This document shows positions 1 through 11,421 of a DNA stretch of 64,000 nt, one piece after another. The DNA lies in the NCBI RefSeq assembly GCF_964340395.1, contig NC_135555.1, forward strand, positions 13,337,246-13,401,245, written 5' to 3'. A program made the translations under genes and the position numbers. This DNA comes from Glandiceps talaboti (taxonomy: Eukaryota; Hemichordata; Enteropneusta; Spengelidae). The notes beneath the pieces were generated by a model. It searched no databases. It saw nothing but the letters and a program-made list of their open reading frames with translations, and was not told the origin of the DNA. Position 1 is the first letter of the stretch, and the number at the start of each line of letters is the position of its first letter.

Positions 1-168
1 TGTCTACCATAACATGGTCTCCCTAGCTTGATTATGTGTATGTGTGTGTATGTATGTGTGTGTGTGTGTCTACCATAACTTGATCACAGTTGTACAGCTG
101 ATCTACCAACTAATTTACAATAAAATGTTCATACCTATTCTCAGTAATTGTTGTTGAATTCATTGCAG

Positions 169-1446
169 AAATCTTTTTGTAATGGAACCAAGTTATGTTG
201 TGTGTGAAGATCTAAAGTTTGGAAGACTTTCATTTAAAGGATTTAATCCTCACATAGAGGTAAGTTATTATAGTCAGCTATGACCACCATCAAGTTTATC
301 AACTGTCATTGTCACTGTTGCTGGACAAACAATTTGATGAAGATGATTCCTATTGCTAGAACTGATGAAACATCACAAACAAGTGCTGCAGCTCATAGTC
401 TTAATAAGAGTATGGCTTACACACAGTCAACCATATTTTAGTATGTCTACTCAAATAGTTGAGACAATATTGAATTTGATAAAACTATAGACAGTGTATT
501 CTGTACATGCAGAGATTCATGCACTCAACTACATAGGGAAATAAAATGGTGGCGATCAAGGTTGTGGCACAAACTAAAACTATGGTTGTGGCATGATTTT
601 GATATACACCACTGAATGGACATTGGTATAATTATACTCTTGGGAGGGTTCCATTTCTGATAACTAGTTTTCCTCAACTTGCCACCCTGTTGTATAATCT
701 ATCATATTGAACAACAAAAATGTTAGTTTGTGTCTTTCTTAGTAAGCAAAAACCTAGCATCCCTGTCTTGTCACCTCACATCTTGATTCTCAATATTAGT
801 TCAGTGCTACCAGATTTCATATTTGCAGCATTTTTCTTCTGTTTTGAAATCTGTTACAGAAATTAATGCAAAGTTTTGAAACGGAGCAAGAATTAGCGCA
901 AGCAGAAGAAAGAGAAAAACAAATAGCAGTTTCTGATGAAGAAATGGTAGAAAGGTGAGTGTGGTAGTGTCGATTTCTGATGAAAACAGTTGTGTACAAA
1001 AGTAGAATACCAAGTGAAATGTGTCCATTACCCAAACAGTGTTTTGTGAACTTTAAGGGTTTATTATAATAACAGAGACAAAAAAAGAAATGAAATTTTG
1101 TGGGGAAATAGGGTAAACCAGTAAAAGGATGCAAGTAGAATTTTCAAAATAGTTAGGTGTGATGTTTGTGTATTAATTTAGAATAAACCGTTCAAAGCTA
1201 ACGATGTATATTACAAGTAAGATGTAACTTCTAAAGTTATTTGTTATGGCTTCTTGATATTTAGAAGAAGAAAAAATTGTTCTTTTTTGTTCTTAATTCA
1301 GGTATGATACACTCGTAGGAACAATAGGGAAAAAATTTTCCAAGAAGAAGCGACATTCCCAAACAGATGAAGAAGTGAAAACTAAGAAGAAAAAGAGAAG
1401 AGGATTTCTTAAACCTGATGAATTTTTAGCTCCCATGGACAATTGA
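169..1446 (+). CDS. MPHOSPH6: MPHOSPH6 (M-phase phosphoprotein 6), 3' coding exons only
   Basis: Three coding exons at 169-259, 860-954 and 1302-1446 (stop TGA 1444-1446). Each is bounded by AG acceptors (ttgcag, ttacag, attcag) and GT donors (gtaagt, gtgagt), and they join in frame to give the last 109 residues. Landmarks match the vertebrate protein: CEDLKFGRLSFKGFNP (human CEDLLYGRMSFRGFNP), the acidic VSDEEM segment followed by RYDTLVGTIGKKF, a Lys/Arg-rich stretch, and the C-terminal FLKPDEF. In this family the protein is a nuclear RNA-binding cofactor that docks on the exosome with MTR4 during 5.8S rRNA 3'-end maturation. That role is family knowledge, not read from this sequence. The human protein is 160 residues, so roughly 50 N-terminal residues and the start codon lie upstream of the window. 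The gene points toward the adaptor gene at 6022-14745, so the two are convergent. Confidence 0.95.
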
Positions 1447-1988
1447 ATTTAATGTACTGTAGTTTGTACCTGTTGTGAATGAAGTTATTGGATGCAAGCT
1501 GTAGTTGATGGAGAGAATGTGATAACCTTCATTGGCGTTGGATGCCTGTGCAATGCTGTGGAAAAGGACATATTCATACCACAGTCATGCAGTAATGTTT
1601 TCCATATCGCATACATGTACCTGTGCAATGCTATGAGGAAGGACACATACCTAACAAAGTAATAGTTGCTATATTTCACCTGGTGCCTGAAGTCCAAATA
1701 TGGAACACAATGTTTTCATAGGCAGCAATCAACATCATGATACAGTTAAGAGTCAAGCACAGTCCTTCTATCACAGAGGGCTGTTGAGTTTAAGTAAGGG
1801 TTTTAACCTTGAAAGGTTCAACTGTATCCCTCAAATTCACAAATGTATGGTGCAAGGCAGCCCATTGTATTTGTAGTACACCTCTGGCAATGCTGATGAT
1901 GAGATGTTAACAATAATTTGGGATTTGCTTTAGTTTTATAGTTCATGATCAGAATGTCAAGTAAGATATGTCAAACATTCATCGTCAA

Positions 1989-2275
1989 AATGGTTCTTGT
2001 AAACCCCCACACTGGCCATCAGATAACAGCTTCCTAATTATAAGCAATGTATAAAAAATAATGTGACACTTAAAAAATACCATCAACATGATGATCTCAA
2101 CAATTCAATAAACTAGAAACAAGATAGTCACAATGGTTTTTGTAAACCCACATTTATAGACATCAGATAACATCTTCCTAATTATAAGCAATGAATAAAA
2201 AAACATACTGTGACACTAAAAAATACCATCAACATATACATCTCAACAATTCAATAAACTAGAAACAAGATAGTG
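1989..2275. repeat. Two-copy direct repeat, about 142 bp per unit
   Basis: The block starting atggttcttgtaaaccc at 1989 recurs at about 2131. The order of internal words is the same in both copies (catcagataac, cttcctaattataagcaat, gacact, aaaaataccatcaacat, caattcaataaactagaaac). It is a local tandem duplication in non-coding DNA downstream of MPHOSPH6. Confidence 0.8.
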
Positions 2276-2317
2276 CAATTCTGTCAAATTGCCTTGCTGA
2301 CAGTAGCATGGCTTGGG

Positions 2318-2390
2318 GTAGACTGAAAGATTAGTCGTTGAGTGCACATTTTTAGTAATAACATACAAGAGCGCCCTCAACGGTGAATCT
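2318..2390. mobile_element. Short inverted-repeat element (TGAAAGATT...CGTTGAG)
   Basis: The arm tgaaagattagtcgttgag is mirrored by ctcaacggtgaatctttca some 40 bp later, forming a foldback of about 75 bp. Related words (tgaaagatttgtcgttgaggg at 18761, and gcgccctctatcaacg near 41003) suggest a dispersed family. No clear target duplication was found. Confidence 0.45.
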
Positions 2391-5169
2391 TTCAATTAAG
2401 GCTATCAATACAAAAAATAATATACTGATCTTTTATTTCTATATGAATTATTAATGTTTTATTATTTTTAACTGTCACTACTTTTATTCATAGTCTGATG
2501 AAAAATGAAATGAAATGGATTTTACAAGAATAATTGCAAATCAGCAAATGAATTTCTCATTTAAAATTGCCATTTAATTTAAATTAAAATCTTAACTAGG
2601 AGAGTGCCTGACATATTTTATTTGTTGTATGTCACGTGTTTGTCCTTTGTGACCACTATGATATATTTATGATATGTGAAGACAACACACAAAGGTCAAA
2701 CACTAGATTTGGAATAGATTGAAGAAAGCCCTCTCCTCGTTAACACTTCCGAACTTAGAGATCGATCAAATTCTTGTGCAAAGAATCAACATTTTCATTA
2801 AATATAAACTGACTAGCAAGTCTTAGATACATTATCATGAGAATCGACAGCTGTATTTCAATTTAATGGTGGATTTAATAATTATACATTTCTTCAAATT
2901 ACATAAACTAATTAACTTTATAAATCATTAATTTTTGTACCCATAAGACGCATTATGTGGTGAAGACTGCTATAATGGTTCTGTCTCTCCATAAGTGCAC
3001 ATTTTTTAGGTATATCCCAACCGATCATGCAAAGTATGCACAAAGGTGTCTGTTTCATGCAAATATCAATCAAAGATGGCTGATTTGATTCAAACATTGC
3101 ACAAAGGTGACAGATTTCATGCAAACACTGCATACCAGTAAAGATTATCGAATGGCATTTTTTTTCTAAATCTTGGACAACACAAAGACTAAATATCAAT
3201 AATACAGTCACTGTCACTGCCATATATTATTTGTCATATTCAAAACTAAAGTATGGATAAATTTCAATTGAAGAATTTGTAAATCTGCAATTTTTTGCAG
3301 GCAGAATATCTATTCAATATCATGGATTATTTTATCTGATAATGAACTTGAAAATGGAATTGTAAGGTAATGACTTACAGATATGGAAATAAACTTTTAA
3401 TTCTATTGCTATATGCATATCACAATATCTGACAATTTAGTGTGTGGTTTTTTGTTTCTTTACCCAATTCCAACAGTGTGTAACAACACCAAAACAATGC
3501 TTGTAGCATACTGACACAAAGGTTTATTCTCAAATATTGACTTCAGTTTATAAAAATGACCTTGCCTAGAATTCAATTCAAATAACTCTTCTTCACCACA
3601 GCTGTTGCCAACTATTCATTCCTGAATAATGACTTGTAGTGGTGCACACTGTATTTGGTTACGTATTGAATTTTTTTAAAAAATGTACAGCCAACCTCAG
3701 AATCTACAAGCAAGGGTTATTTGAAAATAAAATACCTGTAATTGGTTGTTTAAATCTAGCCCTAGTCTAGACGGATTATATATACAGTTTAATTTAAATT
3801 GGCCTTTTCCAGTCCTCAGTTCTGTTTCTCTTTAACCATAATCTACACTTGATGTGGGAAGAAAGACCAGCTGAGGAATAGGAGAGCATTTGGAGTAAAC
3901 ACATCAGTGCCGTAAACAGGCCATTCTTTCAGTATAGAGCTAGTGTTCAGTTGTGCACTGTATCTGACTCTTTAGTCCAAAAGTATTACTTAAAGCATAC
4001 AGCCTAGTAATTTGTTTACTATTTTCAGCCAAAAGTAATAAATTCCAGAAGCACTAATTTGATAACTAGATTTTCCAGCATAGCCCTATAGTCTACATAC
4101 CTGTAGTATGTGTAATCTACAGTTCCAATTTGGGCTAAAATTTAGCTGAAAAAACATTCATCTGGCAGTCTCTAGTATTGAAAAAATAGCCCATTAAGAA
4201 AGGCAATCTTTATGGCTCCACTGACATGATAGCATTAATGCAAGAACCTGGGATTGAATCATGGGCCTTTATGTAGACATTAATCACCATTCCACATTCA
4301 AACAAACCAGTCTGTAGTTAAGTTGTGAATTGTTCTTTATTCATGATTGTTTTTTCATTCAAACATTTTTCTAGCAACATGAACATGGTTACAAGGTCTA
4401 CATTTGAGATATCCATGTAGCTACATGAACACAGTAAACATAGTCTCATTACGCAAACATCCATCTTGTCGTACACTAACAGAATCTTGATGGCTGCCAT
4501 CTTGTATCTAAGCCTATACCAGTACTACTACATGTTGGCTGGACGGACTTGCCCTTAGGCACTACCTTCTGAGCTAACTCATTTTACAGAAATACATTGT
4601 ACAAAGTGTATTGCTGATAATTCAGAAAAAAATGAAGTAATAATAACTGTGGAAGATAAAATGTCTTTTTTATAGTCACAGTACAATAATATGCATCAAG
4701 GTTAAAAAAAAATGACAATATATATAAAAAGGCATGTAAATATTATTTTTGTATGGATGGAGCAATGATATAATGTATATATATATATACATAGTTTACA
4801 TGATTGTCGTCAGTGATGGCAAAATGTGTACAAGTCAAATACATACAATTAAAAAATTGTGGGTTTTTGTGCAGGAAATTCTGTCAGACGTTTCTTAGTT
4901 CATAAATACAAACATGCCCATAATAATGATTACAGTCTGTATAAGCAAAATGATAGTTATCTTATACTCTCAGAATTTGATAATAAAATTTTGTTATACT
5001 TAAATTTTATTTTGTATCGGACAGTTGAAATCATATAGCTGATGTGATACAATATCAAAATATTTAATAATTCATTTTATCACTGATTATAGAATTTTTT
5101 TATGATCAAATCGTTTACTTCAAATCACTATAACTTTAAAAAGATAAAGGAATTGATAAATATAATTGG

Positions 5170-5995
5170 CTATGTGATATGTATTCTTCGTTGTTTGATA
5201 TGTATAATCAATCACGTGATATTGATGATTGACTGTGATATGTATCATGTGTGTGTGATATGTATGATTGACTGTGTGATATGTGTATTTGATAATGTGA
5301 TATGTATCGTGTGTGTGTGTGTGTGTGTGTGTGATATGTATGATTGACTGTGTGATATGTGTATTTGATGATGTGATATGTATCATTGGCCATGTGATAT
5401 GTATTATTTGTCATGATATATATAATTATCTGTACTATGTGTAATGTGGTGTGTGTGTGTGATATGTATTATTGGCTGTGTCATGTGTACAATTAACGAT
5501 GTAATATGTATACTTGGCAAGTGATGTGTATCTTTGGCCATAGACACTCTCCACTGTCTATAAGTTGGCTGTGAAATGTTTATCATTGGCTGTGTGATAT
5601 ATATCATTTGTCACATAATATATATAATTTGTCATGTGATATATATCATTTGTCATGTGATATGTATCACTGGTTGTGTGATATGTATCATTACCATGTG
5701 ATATATATAATTTGTAATGTGATGTGTATCATTGGCTGATATATATCATTTGTCATGTGATATGTATCATTTGTCATGTGATATGTATCACTGGTTGTGT
5801 GATATTTATCATCACCACATGATATATATAATTTGTAATGTGATATGTATCATTGGCTGATATATATTATTTGCCACGTGATATGTATCACTTGTCATGT
5901 GATATGTATCATTTGTCATGTGATATGTGTAATTATCTGTGTGATATGTATCATTATCTGTGTTATATGTACAATTGTCTGTGTTATATGTCTAT
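5170..5995. repeat. Degenerate GTGATATGTAT-type tandem array
   Basis: Dozens of imperfect copies of a unit of about 18-20 bp (gtgatatgtatcattg with variants) fill this interval, with a short pure GT run near 5310-5333. It lies immediately 3' of the minus-strand stop codon at 6022, so it probably forms part of that gene's 3' UTR or its downstream flank. The apparent reading frames in it are repeat artefacts. Confidence 0.85.
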
Positions 5996-6021
5996 AATTG
6001 TCATGACAAGCAATAAATTGT

Positions 6022-9000
6022 CTACAATTTGGCTGATTTAGCTTTCTTCTTCCCTGATTTTTTACCTGCAACAAGAATGAAAAAATAAATTAATTGCATA
6101 TTAAACAGATAAAACATCTCACTATACACAATGGAATATCAAAAATCTGTATTTTCCATGTATACTTGAACTTTAGGATATCACTGACCTTCATTATGAG
6201 AAAACATCAAACTCTGAGATTTCATCAATTAGTCACAGTAGACACAGGTCGGAGGTCAAAGTCAATGAATGTTATCCCCTGATGTCATGCAGTGTGGTCA
6301 ACATCAAAGACATAATAAACTCATTAGGATGCTTTCCAACAATGATCATTGAGACAACTTTTGTTGCTTTGTTTATTAAGACAGAAAGTTCCTACAGAAT
6401 GAATGACACACCTAGCTTGCCATTGCTGCAAACCTATATGTACAGAGTAAATGGCACACTTAGCTTGCCATTGCTGTAAACCTATGGGTACTGTGCAAAC
6501 ACCACACCTAGCTTGCCATTACTGTAAACCTACATGTACTGAGCAAACACCACACCTAGCTTGCCATTGCTGTAAACCTATGGGTACTGTGCAAACACCA
6601 CACCTAGCTTGCCATTACTGTAAACCTACGCGTACTGTGCAAACACCACACCTAGCTTGCCATTACTGTAAACCTACGCGTACTGTGCAAACACCATACC
6701 TAGCTTGCCATTACTGTAAACCTATGGGTACTGTGCAAACACCACACCTAGCTTGCCATTACTGTAAACCTACGCGTACTGTGCAAACACCACACCTAGC
6801 TTGCCATTACTGTAAACCTATGGGTACTGTGCAAACACCACACCTAGCTTGCCATTGCTGTAAACCTATGAGTACTGTGCAAACACCACACCTAGCTTGC
6901 CATTACTGTAAACCTACGCGTACTGTGCAAACACCACACCTAGCTTGCCATTACTGTAAACCTATGGGTACTGTGCAAACACCACACCTAGCTTGCCATT
7001 ACTGTAAACCTATGGGTACTGTGCAAACACCACACCTAGCTTGCCATTGCTGTAAACCTATGCGTGCTGTGCAAACACCACACCTAGCTTGCCATTGCTG
7101 TAAACCTATGGGTACTGTGCAAACACCACACCTAGCTTGCCATTGCTGTAAACCTATGGGTACTGTGCAAACACCACACCTAGCTTGCCATTACTGTAAA
7201 CCTACATGTACTGTGCAAACACCACACCTAGCTTGCCATTACTGTAAACCTACGCGTACTGTGCAAACACCACACTTAGCTTGCCATTACTGTAAACCTA
7301 TGGGTACTGTGCAAACACCACACCTAGCTTGCCATTACTGTAAACCTACGCGTACTGTGCAAACACCACACCTAGCTTGCCATTACTGTAAACCTATGGG
7401 TACTGTGCAAACACCACACCTAGCTTGCCATTGCTGTAAACCTATGTGTACTGAGCAAACACCACACCTAGCTTGCCATTACTGTAAACCTATGGGTACT
7501 GAGCAAACACCACACCTAGCTTGCCATTGCTGTAAACCTACTTGCACTGACCAAACACCACACTTAGCTTGCCATTGCTGTAAACCTATGGGTACTGTGC
7601 AAACACCACACCTAGCTTGCCATTGCTGTAAACCTATGGGTACTGTGCAAACACCACACCTAGCTTGCCATTGCTGTAAACCTACGCGTACTGTGCAAAC
7701 ACCACACCTAGCTTGCCATTGCTGTAAACCTACATGTACTGAGCAAACACCATACTTAGCTTGCCATTACTGTAAACCTACGCGTACTGTGCAAACACCA
7801 TACCTAGCTTGCCATTGCTGTAAACCTACGCGTACTGAGCAAACACCACACCTAGCTTGCCATTACTGTAAACCTATGGGTACTGAGCAAACACCACACC
7901 TAGCTTGCCATTGCTGTACTTTCAAAATCACTAATCCTATTTACCTTTCTTCCCCTTCTTTTTCTTTTTCTTCTTCTTGCCACCCATGATGACTTCAACA
8001 TTTTCTGAAATTAACATAATAAATTAAATATTAAATTAAATATTAAACCAAGTCACTTGCAACACAAACCCTTCATGTAAGGTCTATGCTTGAAATAGGT
8101 CCACAAGACCACCAATCAATATCATGACACATAAAAAATAATAATGAATTTGGTAATACAAAAAGTGTGTCGGTTACAAGAACAAATTACTTGAAATACT
8201 AAGATACTTTTAAAAATACCATTTTTAATTAATATCTTGACATAAAAAAATAAATTTATTAAGAGTGAAATATTATTGATAATTTAAACGTTTGTGAGTT
8301 ACAAGGCCATTAGTCTAATTTGTATGTCTTATTGATAATTTCTTAATATCAATGCACAAAGCAGCAAATCAATAATGACTGATCAAATTAAATATATTGA
8401 GACTATTTCAATGACAGCAAAACGTATGTGCCTATTACATATCATTATAAAATTAATTATATAGAGGACTGTATGGGAGTGATGGAAACATCTAGACTTA
8501 GTGGTTTGAAGTGAAAGATGTGAAAGCCTGGCTTGCTCATCACAGTCACCTGTAGTCACCACTACACGCACTAATAAGATAACACACACAATAAAAATCC
8601 ATATGGATGAGTATTAGGTTTTTATTGTTTTATTTTTTATTTATTAAGCAAGTTTATCATGGCTTCAAATTTGGAAAATCAATTTGAAATAACATAGACC
8701 AAGTCATTGTTGTACGTACAATAACAACAACCCCCCTTTTTTTCTTTTTTAACTTTTTGCACTGTACAGACTTGGATTTGAGGTAAAGATGAATTAGTTA
8801 CCTGCAGCCTCCCCCTCTTCTAGCAATAACATATTTGAAGTATATGTGATTTGCTTACCTGTAGCCCCCCCCCCCCTTCCCTACTACACGTTACGGTTCT
8901 GAAAACAGATTTGAGGTAAAGACGATTTGCTTACCTGCAGCCCCCCTCATATTGCACGTTTCCAGTAATTCAGTCAGACGTCTTCCATTGGCACCTATAC

Positions 9001-11390
9001 CATCTCGTTCTTCCCATAGTAGTAGCATATATAGTGCTTGTTCTCTAAGTTTATCTGGATATCTGTCTTGAATCATTGGAATCAAAGTTTTCATGCCTAA
9101 TTCATCAGCTATTCTTTTCCAGTGGTAACCTAGCTTTCTACTGGTTGGCTCTGTTAAATGGAGTATTGCTAGCAAAGACAAATAAAAAACATTAACCGTT
9201 ACGATTTTTTATGTAGTAAAGTGGGCCTAGAGCACCTCTACATTACTTACTAAGGTAATTTCATTTAACCCACATGTTTAAGTTCAGGATATTCGACATT
9301 TCACTGTTCGCATTTGTTTTTCACTTTGCTGATCATAGCCATCGAAAACAATTTTGAACAAATTTTTAAAAACTATTTCAGCAACACATTTATATTTAAG
9401 TATGAAACGTATAAAATGTCTGTGTTACGTATGGAATGGGATAGTTTGGTTTTAGCATTTGACCTTGAAGGTTGGTGTCAAAATCAAATCGAATATGAAA
9501 CCAGAAAGAGTATCTTTAATAACACACGTACTGAATTATAGTTCCTTGGTTATTATACAAATATTCGATTTTCGTTCAAAATTATACGGCGACTGACACC
9601 ATTTGGTCAACTTTGATAGGATCCAGAAAGCATATCTATATGTACCTATAAAAGTGTGATATCGAGGATGTAACATTTATTCGAAATATGGGCCGCCTAC
9701 GGTGGATCTGAATATGATATTGCAGGGATGTGCATATGACGGTACACCATCTCGAAAAGCAAAAGATTCTTACTGCAATATCTTTGCACATGGTAATATG
9801 AATGTTATAAACAAGTGTAGCACAGAGAAAATGCTTTACTTCAGTGTTACCCGTTGTAATATGAATGCTACAAACGAGTGTAGCACATAGAGAAAGTACT
9901 TTACTTCAGTGTCACTCGTAATATGAATGCTACAAACGAGTGTAGCACATAGAGAAAGTGCTTTACTTCAGTGTTACTCATTGTAATATGAATGCTACAA
10001 ACGAGTGTAGCACATAGAGAAAGTGCTTTACTTCAGTGTTACTCGTTGTAATATGAATGCTACAAACGAGTGTAGCACATAGAGAAAGTGCTTTACTTCA
10101 GTGTTACTCGTTGTAATATGAATGCTACAAACGAGTGTAGCACATAGAGAAAGTGCTTTACTTCAGTGTTACTCGTTGTAATATGAATGCTACAAACGAG
10201 TGTAGCACATAGAGAAAGTACTTTACTTCAGTGTTACTCATTGTAATTATTGAAAGAATCTCTTAAAATCCATATACATGTACTTCATAGTAAGTACAGA
10301 AAGAAGGATGAAGTTTATAGAGATGTATCCCCGCTGTGATAAAAGCAAATACTGGATATCTTACCTGATTGTCTTTGATCCTCTAAGATGTCGGCCAACA
10401 GATTGATTTGGAGTTTACGTAATATTTGAATGAGAACTAGGAATTCCCGTACACCTTTTAGCATGAGCTGTTCTAATATTTCGCTGTTTGTTTCCACCTG
10501 GTCACCTTTACCCTTCTTCCTGATATCTTCAATGGTTTCTTTTGAAAAGACTCTTTCTTGAAACAGATAATAGAGTGTCGATCGAGGTCCCATGTTGTGA
10601 ATCAACGCAACCCGATAGTGTTTTATTAGTTCTTTACATTTCTCCGGAGTCACTGAAAAAAAAAAGTTATATGTTACTATAGAAACGGGTTTATATAATA
10701 AAGAAGGAAACGTGACTCTGAATAGATTGCCGAAAGGAGTTAGTAGAATAAATCGAGTGATTTTTTTAAATACGTGGTTCGATAGCTGTTAAAATTGTGA
10801 AAACAAATGAAATTGGAGATAGTCCTCAGGCTCTTCCTATACATTATGTGTATGTTACTCTACGTGCATCGAATAATGCATAGCCTAGCCGATACTGCAG
10901 GGCGGGAGTGACTCTGGAACTAATTCTGCAGGCGCAATGGAGTTATTTGTTTCATGTTGTTGTTCGGTCATGAAGACGAACTCATCAAACTTTTTAAGTT
11001 ATTTTTACATTTTATAACTACAGCCGTAAATTTGCGTGTAAAATCATCAAGTTTTCTATCAATAAATTGTGAAAATTAACATTACGTATGAGGTCATTTA
11101 TATACTTTTAGCCTGACGGGTGAAAGGCCTGAACTTCAGCTGCGTTATCGTAACTAAATCATATCTTTATTAATTTGTAGGGGAAGCTCAGAGACTTGTC
11201 TGAGTCATAGTTAATATCTCAACTATGTGACTCAGATAAGTCTAACAAAATGGAGTCGCTATAAACAGTTTATTGTTTTAATTTTTTTCTAATAGATAAA
11301 ACCAGAGTAAAACGTGGGTATCACTCGGAGAAAAGAAAACGAAAACGGATGAAATACATACATACATACATACATACATACATACATACA

Positions 11391-11421
<31 letters not shown>

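Larger units (their letters stand above)
1447..6021. other. Intergenic / UTR region between convergent genes
   Basis: No exon with splice sites and a recognisable product was found. The proximal part should hold the MPHOSPH6 3' UTR; AATAAA hexamers occur near 2107 and 2190, but I cannot tell which is used. The stretch also holds a two-copy direct repeat (1989-2275), a small hairpin-like element (about 2318-2390) and a GTGATATGTAT-type degenerate array (5170-5995) that runs up to the stop codon of the minus-strand adaptor gene. Confidence 0.5.

Noticed and set aside
6451-7989. 512-codon plus-strand open frame of Cys-rich 16-residue repeats
   Set aside because: Product of a 48-bp tandem repeat whose length is a multiple of three. 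Unit differences are mostly amino-acid-changing, the frame runs into the antisense of a real exon, and it lies in an intron of a gene on the other strand.
9797-10250. Regularly spaced 65-bp repeats considered as a CRISPR-like array
   Set aside because: Direct tandem units without unique spacers, in an animal intron.
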